A stretch of DNA of 64,000 nucleotides from Melanocharis versteri (taxonomy: Eukaryota; Chordata; Aves; Passeriformes; Melanocharitidae). The notes below the pieces were generated by a model. It ran no database searches, was not told the origin of the DNA, and worked only from the letters and a program-made list of their open reading frames with translations. The stretch is from NCBI GenBank assembly GCA_013397845.1, contig VZTG01007081.1:369172-433171 (forward strand). The letters are read 5' to 3'. Below, in pieces: positions 59,101 to 64,000 of the stretch. The translations under genes were made by a program, and so were the position numbers. The first letter of the stretch is position 1. The number at the start of each line of letters is the position of its first letter.

Positions 59101-59146
59101 TGATCCAAACCCAGTGAAAAGAAAGATTTCACTGGGCTTTGGATCA
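59101..59146. mobile_element. Ancient palindromic MITE-like element
   Basis: The left arm TGATCCAAACCCAGTGAAA (59101-59119) and right arm TTTCACTGGGCTTTGGATCA (59127-59146) are reverse complements apart from one missing G, around a 7-bp centre. The left arm is preceded by GGGCC at 59096. This is the layout of a palindromic repeat ('GGGCCTGATCCAAAGCCCA...') that I know as common in archosaur and turtle genomes and that probably derives from a nonautonomous DNA transposon. The family name was not checked. Confidence 0.6.
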
Positions 59147-59858
59147 CATTTAGAACATGGACAAATAGGGTTATGCTGTTTGGGGACATAATGAATAATT
59201 AATATTGCCACTGACAAAGTATCTTCTTCAAGCTGGGGCTTGAACAAACAGTGGTCAAAGACTTCTGGAAAGTAAAAGTTTTCCATATCTTAAGGTAAGG
59301 GAGGATCACATGGATGTTTATCCTAACTAGGAAAGGATTAAATCTCTTTTATTCTTTCCAGAAAATTACAGGTGAAATGTATTTCCCTTATGGCTCTAGA
59401 CTAGCAAGAAAAATGCAATGAATAAACATGAAATGTGGAAGGAGGGGAGAATCCATGCTATTGCACCACAGTAAATGAGGTGACTTAAACCTGGTATTTT
59501 CCATTAAAAACACACTTTTACCATCTCTGAAAAAATACAGCTCACTGCCACTTAGACCTTACCAGCAGTTCTAAATGAATGTAGAATTTTCTGCCTTGAA
59601 GTGAAATAAGGATTGTCCTGAGCCAGAAAAAGAGTGCAAGGATGAAGAAGCAGAGTTCAGCCAGTCTGCCTTCCAGCCTGTCCCTGAGGATGCACTGTCT
59701 CTAGGCACATGGAGGATGGCAGAAGGTCCATCTGACACTCAACAGGTTCATAAAGCCATTTTATTCCCTTTATTCCCCCAAAGCCACAGCCAGTGCTGTG
59801 CAGCAACTGGCCAACCATGTTCTAATTAAGCAATGGTAGTTTCAGCACAGGCTGTTTC

Positions 59859-59933
59859 CTGGGGATTAATGACCAACAGAGAGGCAGTTGATGATCTGAG
59901 GCCCATTAAAGCCAGTTAGTCATTAATCCCCAG
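59859..59933. promoter_or_regulatory. Inverted repeat of GGATTAATGAC sites (homeodomain-type)
   Basis: CTGGGGATTAATGACCAAC (59859-59877) and GTTAGTCATTAATCCCCAG (59915-59933) are reverse complements at 18 of 19 positions, with a 37-bp spacer. Each arm holds GGATTA, the recognition core of bicoid-class (K50) homeodomain proteins such as OTX, PITX and GSC, overlapped by ATTAAT. It lies in an AT-rich single-copy stretch (59780-60040) with further TAAT cores. This may be a cooperative binding element or a small inverted duplication. Confidence 0.45.
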
Positions 59934-60656
59934 CTAGAGCCTGCATCCAAGTCATTACAGATATTATTAGACTGGGGGACAGGCTTCTTGTGTGGATGCA
60001 TGTTATTGGTTTCAGCACCTGATGTGGTTGTTATAAGCTGGAGCAGAGGAAGCAACATTTCTGATTATGAAGGTTTAAGCCTCAGAAAACCAAACTTCCT
60101 CCCTGAGTTCAGATAAGCTCCCTAATCTCTCTGCAACTAAATTACATTAACTTGAAAGGGAAAAAAAGGATTACCTATTTACAAGAGATACACATAAATA
60201 ATCAGAAATGTAAGCTTCCACTTGTAAGAGCATCACACAGTCTACCAACCTCACACTTTGTTACAGAAATGATTAAAAAGACAGAAAAAGAAAAGACAAA
60301 AAGATGAGAAGAAGGAATGGCTGAAGGCCAGTAACACAGGGCGAGGTGCAGAGCAGTTCCTGGGGGTTGCTACCCTCTGTGCCACACAAACAGAGCAGCT
60401 GAGGCTGTTCTTTCTCAGTGCTGGTGAGGCAGAATCAGCCTGGAAAGCACCTGGAAGAGCAGTAGACCCAGGGATGCCCCAGGAAGCAATGCCTCTGTCC
60501 CACCACTTGGCAGGATCCCTTTGGATGAAGCACACATAGGATATTCCAGCTTTATGGCTCCTTTGCTGCTGAAGGTCTCCTCTGTGGAACGAGGAGTTAA
60601 TGAGTGCCAGGTGGTTTTTGCTCACTACAGGTTTTGGGGCACCTTCCACGAGAGCA
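59934..60656. other. Single-copy DNA, no gene supported
   Basis: AT-rich to about 60240, then moderate GC. A minus frame at 60251-60649 has no recognisable domain. Confidence 0.45.
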
Positions 60657-60926
60657 TCAAGGGCAGTGGCAGGTTCCAGCTAATCTGTCTGGCTGTATAA
60701 AGTTGTTATTATTGGTTCTACTGCTTCTGATGTCTGACAGACACAGCCCCTCCATGCTCTGAACCAGATCCTTGTCTTGCTGCTGCCTATTAATATCCTC
60801 TGCATATGTGACATTGGAGGAGGCTGTCACTCCTTTGTCACTCACTTGCCTTTCCCTGTCACTGGAGAATATATTCTTTTCTGTTAAAATCCTAACAATA
60901 ATCCAGGTTACACATTCTCCAGGCAA
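60657..60926 (-). other. Unrecognised coding-like segment (possible exon)
   Basis: A minus-strand frame of 89 codons contains a hydrophilic, complex stretch including SSNVTYAEDINRQQQDKDLV and ends with TGA near 60657. An acceptor-like TTTTAACAG precedes the AAAAGAATATATTC part, and a GTGAGT donor-like sequence follows shortly after, so splice signals are not consistent with the whole frame. I do not recognise the protein. Chance is likely. Confidence 0.15.
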
Positions 60927-62469
60927 TCCTGGCAGCTAAATGGACCAGACAGACAGAGCTGGAAGAGAAGGAAGAATGAGCAACCATTTTATGTCTTTGA
61001 GCATGTGTAATAAAAATATCTATTAACTCCAGCACATAGGTCAGATTTCCTTTAATTACAATATTGGAAAGAGGAACACCTGAAAGAGCAGTGTCACACA
61101 CGAGATCAGGCTCCCCTGCACGAGGAGTACGAGGTACTATTGATTAATGCACTACTGCAGATGGAAGGACTGTTCTGATCCATTTGGCCAAATCAGTGCA
61201 GGAGCAGGTAATAAGTTGCACAGGTATAAATTGCCCCCAGCACTCTGGTGTGCAGACAGGTTCACCTCACAAAAGAATACTCACAGCAGTAAAAAAAAAA
61301 AAAAAAAAAACCCAATTAGTGTCCAAAAATCCCAAAACATGATGCTACTTGGGGAAAGGGAAAAAAAGAAAAGAGGGGGAAAAAATCCCCTCTAAGGCTT
61401 GATACCTTGACAACCAACAGGTAATATTTTGCTTTTATTGTCTACAAAGTAATGAGAAAGTGAGAAGAGCTGTGAGCGTGGGAGTCTGGGTGAGCTGCTT
61501 TAGCACAGGACTGAGGCTCTGCAGGGTGCAGCAGGACTGACACCTCCTCATTTAAGGTGCCCAGTGCTTGTTCACTGCAGTGGCAGCACAGATGCCAACC
61601 ACTGCCAGCTCCCCTCGGGCAAGGTCAGTCCCCAGTGAGCTGGTTCCCCTGCCCAGCACCACAGCGGATTTTTCTCTTCAGGGCAGAGAAAAATCCCACA
61701 CACAGCTCCTACCACAGCGGAGCAGCTGCAGAGTTCCTGTGAGAATTTCCTCCTGAACCCTCTGAAGAACAATTTACTCCCAGTTCCCTGTTAATCTTCC
61801 ATCTGTCATCTCCAGGAGAGCTGGGGTGTGCTGTGCTGGCCGCAGAACCATAATCTGCTTCTCCAAATGCTCGTGGCAGGTGATGGAATTGTCCTGCTGT
61901 GGTCCTGTTGGACTCACCTGGCAAGCTGCACCTGCAGGGTGACTTGGTGGATGTGGGCATCTCTAGCACTTTTAGAGTCAGGCCCAACAGGGCTCATAAT
62001 AGAGCATTCCTTCTGCACAATCAGATGTCAGGAGATTTTTTTTAAAGTATCTTTGGCCTTTGCACCACAGGTACAAACCAGAGGCTGCTTCCTCTCTGCT
62101 GGTCCCTGTGCCACACATGGAACAGGAACCCAGCTCTGCTTGGATCTCTGCCCCTCAGGCTGCACTTACTCCATCACCTTTTGTGTGACCCAAAAAATCT
62201 GTTCTTCAGAGCCTTATGAGAGCTGCTGCTACATGCTCAGTACAGAGCAAAGTGGGGGATTCCTATTTTATTCCCTTTGAGGCTAACAGAGATCGAAGCT
62301 TTCAAGAGGAAGAGACCAAAGGAGAGACAGAAAGGAGAAAAGAGGATTTTTAAACCACCTTAGGAGATTTGGAAGTTGGCTTTTCTGTACATACCTCAAG
62401 CATAATTCGCCTCAACTCCCTTCAGCTCATCAGCTGAACTGGAGGAGACTGACTCAGACCCCATCAGGG
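60927..62469. other. Single-copy DNA with A20 run, no gene supported
   Basis: A run of 20 A lies at 61291-61310 with no recognisable retroposon body upstream. Frames near 61828-62280 lack domains. Confidence 0.45.
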
Positions 62470-62770
62470 GCTGCAGCTTCTCCTGTGGGACAGCTCCCAT
62501 CTCTGCTCTGTATGTTACAGGGCCCAGGGAACGGCTGGAGCTGGGCCAGGGAGGCTCAGGCTGGAGATCGGGGAAAGGTTCTTCCCCAGAGGGTGCTGGG
62601 CACTGCCCAGGCTCCCCAGGGAATGGGCCCGGCCCCGAGGCTGCCAGAGCTCCAGGAGCTCCCAGGGATGCACAGGGTGGCATTGTTGGGGTGTCTGTGC
62701 AAGGCCAGGAGTGGGACTGGAGGATCCTTGGGGGTCCCTTCCAACTCAGGACATTTTAGGATTCTGTGAA
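62470..62770 (+). mobile_element. CR1 LINE 3' fragment, plus orientation
   Basis: GCTCCCATCTCTGCTCTGTA, GGCCCAGGGAACGGCTGGAG, GGGGAAAGGTTCTTCCCCAG, GAGGATCCTTGGGGGTCCCT and a terminal ACATTTTAGGATTCTGTGAA are CR1 3' blocks. It is the same subfamily type as the copies at 4511 and 43551 but in the opposite orientation. 5'-truncated and without coding capacity. Confidence 0.93.
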
Positions 62771-63480
62771 CTAAGGGCTAGGTCATTATCTGACACAGGT
62801 CGTTATTAAAAGCCTCCAATCCCAATTCATCAAGAGCAAGCTCCAAGTTTTTGCTTCTGCCTACATTTTGGATAAATCTGAACACACTGACCAGCCACAT
62901 GGAGCATTGTGGGTTTTGCAAAACGAACAATTTCCATTAGATTTTTGCCCTCATTGTTTTAGTGCACGGGACAGAAGAAATCCTGTGACAGCTTTGTGCT
63001 CCCGGCTCCGTTTATGGAGGAAGCACCTATCCATGAGAGAGTCACCTTCTCCCTGCCAACAGAGGCCCTGCAGCAGAGGGAAATGGGGGGCTGCAGGTGC
63101 CATGGGGTGCCCGGGGTGCTCCATGTGTCACAGAGCAGGGATGGGGCCGTGTCTGGCTCTATCCCAGGAGGCAGAGAGACAGGGACATGGCCTGACCCCC
63201 CCAGGCCAAGGGAGGAGCATGGCCAGCACCTGACAGCCTCAGCCGCTCCGCAGGCCCTGCTGCCCACATCCACTGTGGGAAGGCCTTGGTTTGCAGGGGG
63301 AAACACCCTGGGGAAAGACTGCACATCCACCAGGGAAACAGCCTCTCTGGAAGACAACTGTCATTAGCAGCCGAGTTGCCTCACCTCTGCCCTTTGCAGG
63401 AGAGAAAGAAATTATCCCCAGGAGCACCTCGGCGGAGCGGAGCCCGTGGCACATTCCACCTCATGCGTATCTTGTTTATT
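62771..63480. other. Single-copy DNA, no gene supported
   Basis: Moderate to high GC, with scattered CpGs near 63420-63450 (CTCGGCGGAGCGGAGCCCG). No coding signal or repeat is recognised. Confidence 0.4.
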
Positions 63481-63760
63481 CTAAGTGGAGCTACAAATCT
63501 GTCGAGTGAGCATTTTGTTTTGATTAAAAATTAATAGCTGCTTTTGACCCAGGTGGATTAATTTCACTTTCACTGAGTATCAAGTTAATTGACACAAACT
63601 ACTGTCAGGTGAAAGAACCAATTAACAAACTGTGAGGAGGACTCCTCTCCCCCTCCCTCCTCCTCTCCCCCAAATGTTGTTTTGACTGAAGGTTTTTTTT
63701 TCCCTTTTAATAGAAGAATTTTATCTCAGCAGAATGAGATTAATTACTTAACAAAGAGAG
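63481..63760. promoter_or_regulatory. Candidate enhancer-like block with ISRE-like site
   Basis: AT-rich unique sequence with GATTAAAAATTAATAGC, GTGGATTAATTTC, AAGTTAATTGACAC and GAACCAATTAAC. ATTTCACTTTCACT at 63561-63574 is, on the minus strand, AGTGAAAGTGAAAT, which fits the IRF/ISRE rule (GAAANNGAAA). A C-rich pyrimidine tract follows at 63645-63671. A regulatory role is inferred from motifs only. Confidence 0.3.
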
Positions 63761-64000
63761 GAACAAAAGGAATGGAGGGTGGGGTGCTCCCCCCGTCAGA
63801 GCCCAGATGCACTGGCAGGATGCTGCAGAGCGGGGCTGGAAGAGGGGCCCGCTCCTGCCTGTGGCCTTGCCGGGGCTCGTTCTCACCAATTAACTGCCAC
63901 TTCCAGGATTATCAGTCATCAGGGGTGGGAGCATGGCTGGGGCTCATTGCAGGTTGGCAGAAGTCCTTGGTAAGGTCCCCAGGACACGACAGCAAGGTCA
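63761..64000. other. Single-copy GC-moderate DNA at window edge
   Basis: No gene or repeat is recognised. The sequence is cut by the window end. Confidence 0.4.

Noticed and set aside
61291..61310. A20 run considered as a retroposon poly(A) tail
   Set aside because: No recognisable retroposon body or target-site duplication upstream; treated as a simple homopolymer.

Overview
This window looks like avian nuclear DNA, most likely from a passerine (songbird). The evidence is the repeat content. It holds at least nine CR1 (chicken-repeat 1 LINE) fragments, several still carrying the diagnostic 3' tail of octamers related to ATTCTATG. It also holds a few very old amniote repeat relics (MIR-like SINE pieces and a palindromic 'GATCCAAAGCCCA...' type element common in archosaur and turtle genomes), and GC-rich minisatellites of 24-48 bp. 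Interspersed repeats are sparse, as in birds. The order is an inference from CR1 subfamily resemblance, not from an alignment.

No protein-coding gene can be supported. The long open frames all fall on CR1 copies or on minisatellites (which stay open in several frames at once), or lack recognisable domains, and many begin at non-ATG codons. I read the window as intergenic or intronic sequence, a gene-desert type landscape. Three unrecognised coding-like segments (10285-10527 plus; 35769-35895 minus; 60657-60926 minus) are listed at low confidence because their translations look less random than their neighbours.

Layout: 1-4.5 kb is plain single-copy DNA ending in an old MITE-like half element and a CR1. 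5.76-6.52 kb is a GC-rich, CpG-rich patch built on two minisatellites with a small assembly gap. 6.8-14.7 kb is mostly single-copy, with an inverted pair of TAATTGACAG-like sites, an AAC microsatellite and a CR1 tail, ending in a 35-bp minisatellite. 16.4 kb has a MIR relic. 21.0-21.43 kb is a 24/48-bp higher-order minisatellite with six predicted G-quadruplexes on the minus strand. 25.9-30 kb has several CR1 tails. 37.1-37.8 kb is AT-rich and homeodomain-motif-rich with a G-run beside it. 43.55-44.22 kb is the longest CR1 (about 670 bp). 47.9 kb and 53.0 kb hold MIR-like relics. 49.7-50.7 kb combines a candidate conserved block with a compact CpG island. 54.6 kb has a symmetric E-box cassette. 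59.1 kb has an old palindromic element and 59.86 kb a near-perfect 19-bp inverted repeat of bicoid-class homeodomain sites. 62.5 kb is another CR1, and the last 500 bp is motif-rich single-copy DNA with an ISRE-like site.

If the window has a function, it is most plausibly cis-regulatory. Candidate enhancer blocks (6.9, 37.1, 49.8, 54.6, 59.9 and 63.5 kb) are proposed from motif arrangement only. Conservation could not be tested here. I found no undescribed gene system; the best leads are the inverted homeodomain-site element at 59859-59933 and the quadruplex-rich minisatellite at 21 kb.
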